From Candidatus Avimonoglobus intestinipullorum (GTDB lineage Bacteria > Bacillota > Clostridia > UBA1381), in assembly GCA_018714645.1 (NCBI GenBank), contig DVND01000095.1, positions 1 through 25,385 of the forward strand: a stretch of DNA of 25,385 bases, written 5' to 3'. The translations under genes and the position numbers were made by a program. A model generated the notes under the pieces. It searched no databases and was not told the DNA's origin. It worked only from the letters and a program-made list of their open reading frames with translations. This document shows positions 14,549-21,431 of the stretch, one piece after another (within the stretch, counting starts at the first letter, position 1; every line of letters starts with the position of its first letter).

Positions 14549-14969
14549 TCGCCAACGCCTCCAAAGCCAGCAGGTATCCCATCGTCCCCAGGCCGCAAAT
14601 CTGCCCGCAGCACACAGCCGCCGTCACCGAATGATGGCGGAATTCCTCCCGCTGATGGATATTTGAAATGTGCACCTCCACCACCGGCAGGTGCACGGCG
14701 GCGATGGCGTCCCGTATCGCATAGGAGTAATGCGTGTACGCGCCCGGGTTCATGACAATGCCGTCATATTGCCCCATGGCCGCGTGGATACAGTTGATCA
14801 GCTCTCCCTCGATATTACTCTGGTAAAATGCCGCTTCCACACCCAGCTCCTCCGCCCGTGCTTTGATTTTTTCGCAGACGGTATCCAGCGTCTCATCCCC
14901 ATAAACGCCCGGCTCCCGGATGCCGAGCATGTCCAAATTCGGCCCGTTTATAATCAAAAATTTCTTCAT
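14541..14969 (-). CDS. aroQ: 3-dehydroquinate dehydratase, type II
   Basis: This enzyme dehydrates 3-dehydroquinate to 3-dehydroshikimate in the shikimate pathway. The 142-residue protein is of the usual size and has the type II motifs: FLIINGPNLDMLGIREPGVYG with catalytic Tyr23, the YQSNIEGELI loop, NPGAYTHYSYAIRDAI, and VEVHISNIHQREEFR. Two ATG codons compete. The one at 14973-14975 overlaps the ispG stop as ATGA, but GGAG is only two bases before it; the one at 14967-14969 has GGAG eight bases upstream and was preferred. The alternative would add two residues. No other shikimate gene is in the window. Confidence 0.95.
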   Translation of the reverse strand: MKKFLIINGPNLDMLGIREPGVYGDETLDTVCEKIKARAEELGVEAAFYQSNIEGELINCIHAAMGQYDGIVMNPGAYTHYSYAIRDAIAAVHLPVVEVHISNIHQREEFRHHSVTAAVCCGQICGLGTMGYLLALEALANG

Positions 14970-14971
14970 AT

Positions 14972-16015
14972 TCATTGCTCCAATTTCTCAATTTCCTGCA
15001 TCAGTGCATCAATCAGTTCCGCCTCCGGCACCTTCCTGAGGATTTCCCCATGGCGGAATATCAACCCTTCCCCGTTGCCGCCGGCGATGCCGATATCGGC
15101 CTCCCGCGCCTCTCCGGGGCCGTTGACCGCACAGCCCATCACCGCCACCTTGATGTTTTTCTCCACCTTGGCCAGCCGCCGCTCCACCTCGTTGGCAATG
15201 GGGATCAAATCGATCTGCGTCCGCCCGCAGGTAGGGCAGGATACCAGCTCCGGCCCTTGCCTGCGCAGGCCCAGCACGCGCAAAATATCCTTTGCCGCAC
15301 GAATTTCCTCCACGGGGTCCGCCGTCAGCGACACCCGCATCGTATTCCCGATCTGTTCCGCCAGCAGCGCCCCGATGCCAACCGCCGATTTGACCAGCCC
15401 GCCCCGCAGCGTTCCCGCTTCCGTCACGCCGATATGCGTCGGGATATCCGTCAACCGGTCAAATTTCCGATACGCGGCAAGCATCGTCGGCACGTCCGAT
15501 ACCTTGATCGATACGATGACGTCTGTAAAATTCAGCCCGTCCAGGATCTCCACATGCCGCAAGGCGCTTTCCACCAGCGCGTCCGCCGTCGGCCCGCCGT
15601 ATTTTTGCAGCAGCTCCCGCTCCAGTGAACCGCCGTTCACGCCGATACGGATGGGGGTCTGGGTGCTTTTCGCCAGCTCCACCACCTGCCGCACCCGCTC
15701 CTTGTTCCCGATGTTCCCGGGGTTGATGCGGATTTTATCCGCGCCGTTTTTCATGCATTCCAGCGCCAGCCTGTAGTCAAAATGGATGTCGCACACCAGC
15801 GGGATATGGATTTGCTTTTTGATGACGGAAACAGCCTCTGCCGCTTCCATATCCGGCACCGCCACGCGGATGATTTCGCAACCCGCCGCCTCCAGGCGGC
15901 GGATCTGTGCCACTGTCGCCCCAACGTCCCGCGTATCCGTATTCGTCATGGATTGGATCGACACGGGGTGCTCCCCGCCGACCGGTACCGTCCCTACGTT
16001 TACAATCCGTTTCAT
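14972..16015 (-). CDS. ispG: 4-hydroxy-3-methylbut-2-en-1-yl diphosphate synthase (IspG/GcpE)
   Basis: This [4Fe-4S] enzyme catalyses the penultimate step of the MEP isoprenoid pathway. The 347-residue protein begins with a TIM-barrel domain (VPVGGEHPVSIQSMTNTDT, ADKIRINPGNIG) and ends with the cluster domain: C260 and C263 (SCPTCGR), C295 (MGCAVNGPGE) and the glutamate ligand E302 match the family. The ATG at 16013-16015 overlaps the rseP stop as ATGA; GGTGGG upstream serves as a weak ribosome site, consistent with coupling. It shares an operon with dxr and uppS, so early, late and carrier steps of isoprenoid synthesis are expressed together. Confidence 0.97.
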   Translation of the reverse strand: MKRIVNVGTVPVGGEHPVSIQSMTNTDTRDVGATVAQIRRLEAAGCEIIRVAVPDMEAAEAVSVIKKQIHIPLVCDIHFDYRLALECMKNGADKIRINPGNIGNKERVRQVVELAKSTQTPIRIGVNGGSLERELLQKYGGPTADALVESALRHVEILDGLNFTDVIVSIKVSDVPTMLAAYRKFDRLTDIPTHIGVTEAGTLRGGLVKSAVGIGALLAEQIGNTMRVSLTADPVEEIRAAKDILRVLGLRRQGPELVSCPTCGRTQIDLIPIANEVERRLAKVEKNIKVAVMGCAVNGPGEAREADIGIAGGNGEGLIFRHGEILRKVPEAELIDALMQEIEKLEQ

Positions 16016-17163
16016 CCTTTGCCCACCAACTTTAAAATATCGTTAAATGAAATTACCAAAGCAAACAATAACAGCAGCAGCAGCCCAATCGCATGCACCA
16101 TGCCTTCCTTTTCGGGGGGGATCGGCTTTCTGCGGATCAGCTCAACAATCATAAAGAACAGCCGCCCGCCGTCCAGCGCGGGCAGCGGCAGCAGATTGAA
16201 AATGCCCAGATTGATGGTCAGCAACGCCATAATGCTCAGCACGTTCACGCTGCTGCCCGAGTTGACGGCGGTGTTCACCTCGCTGACAATGCCAATCGGC
16301 CCGGACATCTGGTCGATCCCGGTTTGCCCTGTGATCATCTGCCCCAATGCGCTGTACACCAGCCGCACCACAAAGCCTGTGTTATGATAGGATTCAGACA
16401 GGACGTTAAAAACCGTCAAATCCTCCTGTTTCGGATGAAACCCTAAAATATACTGCCTGGACTGCGCCTCTTTCCCGATATATTCCGCATATTGCTCCCG
16501 CTCGCCCGGCCCGTATTCGATGAACCGTTCCTCTGTCTGCCCGTTCATCACATCAATCACGTTGATGCCGTCCTCCGTAAACTGGTAGGTCACCTCGTTC
16601 AGTACCGGCTGCAGCTTGTAATCGTATTGCTGCCCGTCCCGCTTTACCCGGATGTCAATTTCGGAATTTGCATCCAGCGTGGACGTATATAATGGGATAT
16701 CCCTGTAAAAATGCACTTTTTTCCCATCAATCCTAATGATTTCATCCCCCGGCAGCACGCCGCTTTGGGCCAGGTTGGAACGGGCGTCAATGGTGTCCAC
16801 CACCGGCAATTGCACCTGGGCCTGGCTGGATACAATCACAATGAAAATCACAAACCCCAGGATCACGTTCAATATCGCCCCGGCGGCGACTACGATAAAC
16901 CGCTTCCAAAGCTTCTGGTTGCAGAACGCGCGCTGGTCGTCCGTTTCTTCATCCTCCCCCTCCATGCGGCAGTACCCGCCGATGGGGAAAATACGGATGG
17001 AATAGAGGGTTTCGCCTTTCTGTCTTTTAAAAATAGCCGGCCCCATGCCGACGGCGAACTCCAGCACCTTCACCCCAACGGATTTCGCCATGATAAAGTG
17101 CCCGAATTCATGTAAGGTAATCAACACTAAAAATATAACAATGGTAACAATTGCCGTAACCAA
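16012..17163 (-). CDS. rseP: RIP metalloprotease RseP (site-2 protease family)
   Basis: The 383-residue membrane protease cleaves substrates within the membrane, usually anti-sigma factors or signal-peptide remnants. The first membrane segment carries the zinc motif HEFGH at residues 18-22. A single PDZ domain lies at about 125-220 (SGVLPGDEIIRIDGKKV), and the third ligand is in NLLPLPALDGGR (D331), followed by a final hydrophobic span. It starts with TTG (17161-17163): an in-frame stop sits directly upstream, AGGAG stands ten bases before it, and the distance to HEFGH is normal, so no other start fits. It begins six bases after the dxr stop. The target of the protease cannot be told from this window. 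Confidence 0.95.
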   Translation of the reverse strand: MVTAIVTIVIFLVLITLHEFGHFIMAKSVGVKVLEFAVGMGPAIFKRQKGETLYSIRIFPIGGYCRMEGEDEETDDQRAFCNQKLWKRFIVVAAGAILNVILGFVIFIVIVSSQAQVQLPVVDTIDARSNLAQSGVLPGDEIIRIDGKKVHFYRDIPLYTSTLDANSEIDIRVKRDGQQYDYKLQPVLNEVTYQFTEDGINVIDVMNGQTEERFIEYGPGEREQYAEYIGKEAQSRQYILGFHPKQEDLTVFNVLSESYHNTGFVVRLVYSALGQMITGQTGIDQMSGPIGIVSEVNTAVNSGSSVNVLSIMALLTINLGIFNLLPLPALDGGRLFFMIVELIRRKPIPPEKEGMVHAIGLLLLLLFALVISFNDILKLVGKG

Positions 17164-17169
17164 CTACAA

Positions 17170-18339
17170 TCAACTCCTAAAATTTTGCCCATACCGCCTG
17201 TACACACAATCCCGCGCCGCCCGGTCCGCTTCCAGAACCTCCGCAACGGAAGGCTCCTGCTTATTGGGGACTTCCTCCATGGCGCATTGGATCGCCTCGG
17301 GAATCTGTAAAAATTGCAGCTTCCCATTTAAGAACAACTCCACAGCCGCCTCATCCGCCCCATTGAACACACACGGCAGCAGGCCGCCCTCTTTCCCTGC
17401 GCGGTATGCCAGCTTCAGGGCATAAAAAGTCTCCATGTCCGGCTGCGCAAAGGTCAGCTTGGAACATTGCGCAAAATCAAGCGTATTCCCCTCCATCGGG
17501 AACCGGCGCGGCCAGGACAGCGCATATTGAATCGGCAGCCGCATATCGGGCGTCCCCAATTGGGCGATCACCCCATGATCCGCATACTCCACCATGGAGT
17601 GTACAATGCTTTGCCGGTGCACCAACACCTCGATCTGTTCAATGTCCACCCCAAACAGCCACTTGGCCTCGATGACCTCCAGCCCCTTGTTCACTAACGT
17701 GGATGAGTCGATGGTCACCTTCGCCCCCATGCTCCAGTTGGGGTGTTTTAGCGCCTGTTCCGGCGTAACGTGCGCCAATTCCGCCTTTGTTTTTCCAAAA
17801 AACGGCCCGCCGGAAGCAGTCAGCAAAATCCGCCGGATGGCATTCTGTCTGTTCCCCTGCAACGCCTGGAAAATCGCGGAATGCTCGCTGTCCACAGGCA
17901 ATAGCTGCACGCCGTATTCTGCGCAAAGCCGCGTCACAATGTGCCCCGCCGTCACCAGCGTCTCTTTGTTCGCCAGCGCGATATTCTTCCGCGCCCGGAT
18001 GGCGTCCAGCGTGGGCAGCAGCCCTGCAATCCCCACAACCGCTGTCACAACGGTCTGCGCTCCGGCGGCGCAGGCCACTTCGGAGAGGCCTTCTGCACCG
18101 CTGACCACCCGCACGGGCAAGTCGGCAACAGCCCTTTTAAACGCCGCCGCCTGCTGCGCATCTACAACGCAGACCACCTCCGGGCGGAATTCCCGCGTCT
18201 GCCGCTCCAACAGCGCAATATTGGAATGGGCGGAAAGCCCCAGCACACGGATTCCCGGATATGTCCGGGCTATTTCCAGCGTCTGCGTCCCAATAGAACC
18301 GGTAGAACCGATTATTGTTATCTTATGTTCAAATTCCAT
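17170..18339 (-). CDS. dxr: 1-deoxy-D-xylulose 5-phosphate reductoisomerase
   Basis: Dxr rearranges and reduces DXP to MEP with NADPH, the first committed step of the MEP pathway. The 389-residue protein has the cofactor motif GSTGSIGTQTL at residues 11-21, the metal and substrate segment VDSEHSAIFQAL, the loop ILLTASGGPFFG, the NWSMGAKVTIDSSTLVNKGLEVIEA core and the PTxxL-type helical C-terminus. The start is the ATG at 18337-18339. Its GAGG is 13 bases upstream, which is long, while an in-frame TTG further up almost touches the GAGG; the ATG gives the expected N-terminus. Confidence 0.96.
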   Translation of the reverse strand: MEFEHKITIIGSTGSIGTQTLEIARTYPGIRVLGLSAHSNIALLERQTREFRPEVVCVVDAQQAAAFKRAVADLPVRVVSGAEGLSEVACAAGAQTVVTAVVGIAGLLPTLDAIRARKNIALANKETLVTAGHIVTRLCAEYGVQLLPVDSEHSAIFQALQGNRQNAIRRILLTASGGPFFGKTKAELAHVTPEQALKHPNWSMGAKVTIDSSTLVNKGLEVIEAKWLFGVDIEQIEVLVHRQSIVHSMVEYADHGVIAQLGTPDMRLPIQYALSWPRRFPMEGNTLDFAQCSKLTFAQPDMETFYALKLAYRAGKEGGLLPCVFNGADEAAVELFLNGKLQFLQIPEAIQCAMEEVPNKQEPSVAEVLEADRAARDCVYRRYGQNFRS

Positions 18340-18354
18340 ATTTATAACCAAACC

Positions 18355-19149
18355 TCAAAGAATATTCATGCGAAACAGGATATAATAGATAAACGGCGCG
18401 ATAAACACCACGCTGTCAAACCGATCCAGTACGCCGCCGTGGCCCGGCAGGATGGAACCGAAATCCTTCACGCCGCAATCCCGCTTGATCGCAGATGCAA
18501 TCAGGTCCCCCAACTGCCCGAAAACGGATGCAAGCAGCCCCACCAGCGCAATCTGCAAATATGAATTGACCTGTACCTGATAGCCCATAAATTGATGCAG
18601 GATTAATAAATACACCACACAGGAAACCACGCAGATCATGCTCCCGCCGATGGAGCCCTCGATTGTCTTTTTGGGGCTTAAATTTGGCGCCAGCTTATGC
18701 CTTCCAAAAAAACGCCCCGCAAAATACGCGCCGGAATCTGTCATCCATGCGCAGATAAACACCAATAACACGAACTCCGCTCCAAATTGGATGCGGATCA
18801 TGGAAATCATAATCATAAACGCAGAGATAAACAGGGTGATAAACGCCGAAGCGTAAATATCCCGGAAATGCACCTTGTGAAACAGCGCCACCGTAGCAAT
18901 CAAATACAACACCATGGCTGTGACTGCCGCCGGCAGGAATTTCGTGCTGAATATCCCATATGTATATAGGGCGCAGGATAAAAAGCCAAGCACGAACAGC
19001 GCCGGATGCGCATCCATCGCTTTATATAGCTCGTAAAGCATACAGGCCGTCACCAACAGGATTGCGGCTGCAAAAACCGTACTGCTGCTGGCCAGCACTG
19101 CAAAAAAAATCACCAGGCCCACCGCTGAAGTCAGAATCCGTTTCAGCAT
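18355..19149 (-). CDS. cdsA: Phosphatidate cytidylyltransferase (CDP-diglyceride synthase)
   Basis: This integral membrane enzyme makes CDP-diacylglycerol from phosphatidate and CTP, the branch point of phospholipid synthesis. The 264-residue protein begins MLKRILTS, has seven to eight hydrophobic segments, and carries the full family signature near the C-terminus (SAIKRDCGVKDFGSILPGHG followed by GVLDRFDS). The ATG at 19147-19149 follows a GGGGGGAT ribosome site that lies in the last codons of uppS, with three bases between stop and start. Confidence 0.96.
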   Translation of the reverse strand: MLKRILTSAVGLVIFFAVLASSSTVFAAAILLVTACMLYELYKAMDAHPALFVLGFLSCALYTYGIFSTKFLPAAVTAMVLYLIATVALFHKVHFRDIYASAFITLFISAFMIMISMIRIQFGAEFVLLVFICAWMTDSGAYFAGRFFGRHKLAPNLSPKKTIEGSIGGSMICVVSCVVYLLILHQFMGYQVQVNSYLQIALVGLLASVFGQLGDLIASAIKRDCGVKDFGSILPGHGGVLDRFDSVVFIAPFIYYILFRMNIL

Positions 19150-19150
19150 A

Positions 19151-19888
19151 CTATATCCCCCCATACCGCCTGCCGCGGTTTTGATATGCAATGATTGCGG
19201 CATATAAATCGTTTTTATTGAAATCCGGCCAGAGCTTTTTCGTAAACCACAGCTCCGAATAGGCGGCTTGCCAGAGCATAAAATTGCTCAGGCGCTCCTC
19301 CCCGCTGGTCCTGATAATCAGGTCCGGGTCCGGCTGCCCGCCGGTATATAACGCCCCGGCCAGCATCCCGCTGTCGATCTCCTCCGGTGTAATCTCCCCC
19401 GCCTGCACCCGGCCCGCAATGTGCCGCACCGCAGACAGCAGCTCCTCTCTGGCGCCATAGTTCAAGGCAATGTTCATGATGATGCCCGTATTATTTTTCG
19501 TAAATTCCTCTGTTTTTATAATTTGCCGCTGGATTTCCTCCGACAGCTCTTTTCTGGAACCGATCGCCCGGATCACCACATTTTCCCCCGCCAGCGACCG
19601 CTCCGCATCCCGCAGGTATCCCAGAAGAAGGTTCATCAGGAAATCCACTTCCTCCTTCGGGCGCTTCCAATTCTCCGTCGAAAACGCGTACACCGTGATG
19701 TATTTAATGCCCATTTGATTGCATTCCGTAACAATTTTTTTCAAGGTGTCCGCGCCGGCGGAATGGCCCGCGCTCCTGGGAAGGCCACGCTTCTTGGCCC
19801 ACCTGCCGTTCCCGTCCATAATCACACCGATATGCACGGGCAGCCGCTCGTAATCGATTTCTGTCTTTGCTTTGCTTTTAAAAAACAT
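19151..19888 (-). CDS. uppS: Undecaprenyl diphosphate synthase (isoprenyl transferase)
   Basis: A cis-prenyltransferase that extends farnesyl diphosphate to the C55 carrier for cell-wall sugars. The 245-residue protein shows the family motifs: VIMDGNGRWAKKRGLPRSAGH with catalytic Asp25, YAFSTENWKRPKEEV, NIALNYGAREEL, and the C-terminal DLIIRTSGEERLSNFMLWQ and ELWFTKKLWPDF. The ATG at 19886-19888 has GAGGG six bases upstream; an in-frame TTG two codons earlier overlaps that site and was rejected. A terminator-like hairpin lies between frr and this gene, so its expression may depend on read-through. Confidence 0.96.
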   Translation of the reverse strand: MFFKSKAKTEIDYERLPVHIGVIMDGNGRWAKKRGLPRSAGHSAGADTLKKIVTECNQMGIKYITVYAFSTENWKRPKEEVDFLMNLLLGYLRDAERSLAGENVVIRAIGSRKELSEEIQRQIIKTEEFTKNNTGIIMNIALNYGAREELLSAVRHIAGRVQAGEITPEEIDSGMLAGALYTGGQPDPDLIIRTSGEERLSNFMLWQAAYSELWFTKKLWPDFNKNDLYAAIIAYQNRGRRYGGI

Positions 19889-19915
19889 TGCCAACCCTCA
19901 ATATCGCATTCTTTC

Positions 19916-19946
19916 AAAAAGCGGACGGGCGCAAAACACCCGTCCG
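19916..19946 (-). terminator. Terminator-like hairpin between frr and uppS
   Basis: On the minus strand CGGACGGG and CCCGTCCG form a GC-rich eight-bp stem around a nine-base loop, followed by CTTTTT. It begins 10 bases after the frr stop and ends 28 bases before uppS. There is no room for a new promoter before uppS, so it is probably a partial terminator or a processing barrier inside the operon. Confidence 0.75.
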
Positions 19947-19955
19947 TCCTTTGCA

Positions 19956-20507
19956 TTACACTTCCAAAATTTCCTTTTCCTTCGCGGCCGTGATATCCTC
20001 AATTTCCTTGATAAACTGATCCGTCAGGTTTTGAATGTCCTTCTCAATGCCCTTCAAATCATCCTCCGTAATTTCAGATTTCTTTTTCTGGGCTTTATAT
20101 GCCTCCATCGCATCGCGGCGGACGTTGCGGATCTGGATCTTCGCCTCCTCGGAATATTTTTTCACCGTTTTGACCAGTTCTTTTCTGCGTTCCTCTGTCA
20201 GCGGCGGGAAATTCAGGCGGATCACCTTGCCGTCATTCTGGGGCGCAATGCCAATATCAGATTTCTGGATCGCCTTCTCAATCTCCTTCAGCACGGAGAG
20301 ATCCCAGGGCTGGATCACTAGCATCCGCGGCTCCGGCGAGGAAATCGCCCCCACCTGCGCCACCGGCGTCATCGCCCCATAGTAATCGATCGCGACCTTA
20401 TCCAGCACCGCCGCCGTGGCGCGGCCTGCGCGGATGGTTTTCAATTCGGAAGCAAACCCCTCTACCCGTTTGTTCATTTTTTCTTCAATTTCAGGATATT
20501 TTCCCAT
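19956..20507 (-). CDS. frr: Ribosome recycling factor
   Basis: RRF splits post-termination ribosomes together with EF-G. The 183-residue protein has the expected length and motifs: the N-terminal helix (PEIEEKMNKRVEGFASELKT), RAGRATAAVLDKVAIDYYGA, QPWDLSVLKEIEKAI, LNFPPLTEERRKELVK, and the final long helix. Two start codons compete; the ATG at 20505-20507 has AGGA nine bases upstream, while the ATG at 20511-20513 has only three, so the shorter form was chosen. It follows pyrH by 22 bp, the usual neighbour. Confidence 0.96.
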   Translation of the reverse strand: MGKYPEIEEKMNKRVEGFASELKTIRAGRATAAVLDKVAIDYYGAMTPVAQVGAISSPEPRMLVIQPWDLSVLKEIEKAIQKSDIGIAPQNDGKVIRLNFPPLTEERRKELVKTVKKYSEEAKIQIRNVRRDAMEAYKAQKKKSEITEDDLKGIEKDIQNLTDQFIKEIEDITAAKEKEILEV

Positions 20508-20529
20508 GTCCATTCATCCTTTCTGTTTT

Positions 20530-21249
20530 TTATCTTTCGCCCGTCCGGGAAACTAATGTTCCTATTTTTTCACCCATCACCGCGCGCACAATGTTCTCAG
20601 GGTCGTCCAAGCCAAATACCAAAATCGGCACATCATTGTCGCGGCACATGGAAGCGGCGGTGGAGTCCATCACGCCCAGCTCTTTCCCCAAAATATCATT
20701 AAACGACAGCGCGTCAAATTTTTTCGCGTCCGGATTGATGTTGGGGTCGGAATCATATACCGCATCCACCTTTTTCGCCAGCAGGATAATTTCCGCTTCC
20801 ATCTCCACCGCCCGCAGCGCCGCTGTGGTATCGGTGGACATAAACGGGTTTCCCGTGCCGCAGCCGAAAATCACAACGCGCCCCTTTTGCAGATGGCGGA
20901 CGGCTTTGCCGCGGATATACGGCTCTGCGATCTGGCGCATCTCAATGGCCGTCTGTACCCGGGTTTCCACGCCGGCGTTTTCCAATGCGGAACACAGGGC
21001 CAGCGCGTTGATGGTCGTAGCCAGCATCCCCATATGGTCCGCCCGCGTCCGGTCCATATTGTGCCCGCTGCGCCCGCGCCAGAAATTCCCGCCGCCGACG
21101 ACAATGGACATCTCCACACCCATATCCACAACCTTTTTGATGTTCTTGGAGATATTTTCCAGCGTTGGTTCATCCAGGCCGAATTTATGGTCTCCTGCAA
21201 GGGCCTCCCCGCTGACCTTCAACAGTACTTTTTTGTATTTTGCGCTCAT
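20530..21249 (-). CDS. pyrH: Uridylate kinase (UMP kinase)
   Basis: This amino-acid-kinase-fold enzyme phosphorylates UMP to UDP. The 239-residue protein begins MSAKYKKVLLKVSGEALAGD and has the VVGGGNFWRGRSG loop, the ATTINALALCSALE helix, CGTGNPFMSTDTTAALRA and KKVDAVYDSDPNINPDAKKF, all typical of PyrH. The ATG at 21247-21249 follows GGAGGGAG; an in-frame TTG before it is inside the ribosome site. It is the first gene of the long frr-uppS-cdsA-dxr operon. It has its own promoter and a terminator-like hairpin in its leader, so expression may be attenuated; tsf is not directly adjacent as it often is. Confidence 0.96.
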   Translation of the reverse strand: MSAKYKKVLLKVSGEALAGDHKFGLDEPTLENISKNIKKVVDMGVEMSIVVGGGNFWRGRSGHNMDRTRADHMGMLATTINALALCSALENAGVETRVQTAIEMRQIAEPYIRGKAVRHLQKGRVVIFGCGTGNPFMSTDTTAALRAVEMEAEIILLAKKVDAVYDSDPNINPDAKKFDALSFNDILGKELGVMDSTAASMCRDNDVPILVFGLDDPENIVRAVMGEKIGTLVSRTGER

Positions 21250-21286
21250 GGCTCCCTCCAAAATTACAACTTTATTTCTGTCTTAC

Positions 21287-21323
21287 AAAAAAGGGATCAC
21301 ACTTGTTTTTTTCCATGTGATCC
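21287..21323 (-). terminator. Terminator-like hairpin in the pyrH leader
   Basis: On the minus strand GGATCACA and TGTGATCC pair (eight bp) around an A-rich 14-base loop and are followed by six T bases. It lies directly after the predicted pyrH transcription start and about 37 bases before the pyrH ATG. It could be an attenuator for pyrH, a 5'-end stabilising hairpin, or a second terminator for the membrane-protein transcript. Confidence 0.75.
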
Positions 21324-21333
21324 TGTTTTTTCT

Positions 21334-21362
21334 ATTATACCATTGTTTTCATGTATTTGCAA
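21334..21362 (-). promoter_or_regulatory. Promoter of the pyrH operon
   Basis: TTGCAA (21357-21362) and TATAAT (21334-21339) are spaced by 17 bp, with TG one base before the -10 box (ATGG before TATAAT). Transcription should start near 21327, only about four bases before the hairpin at 21323. Confidence 0.85.
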
Positions 21363-21394
21363 ACATTTTTTATTGCGAAGCCATATTTTCCGGT

Positions 21395-21427
21395 AAAAAT
21401 ACGGCGGCTTGGTTTTACCGGCCGCCG
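21395..21427 (-). terminator. Terminator of the membrane-protein gene
   Basis: On the minus strand CGGCGGC and GCCGCCG form a seven-bp stem around a 12-base loop, followed by TATTTTTA. A second, mutually exclusive pairing of CCGGTAAAA with TTTTACCGG (21413-21421 with 21390-21398) is also possible. It begins five bases after the stop codon at 21432-21434. Confidence 0.7.
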
Positions 21428-21431
21428 CCAT

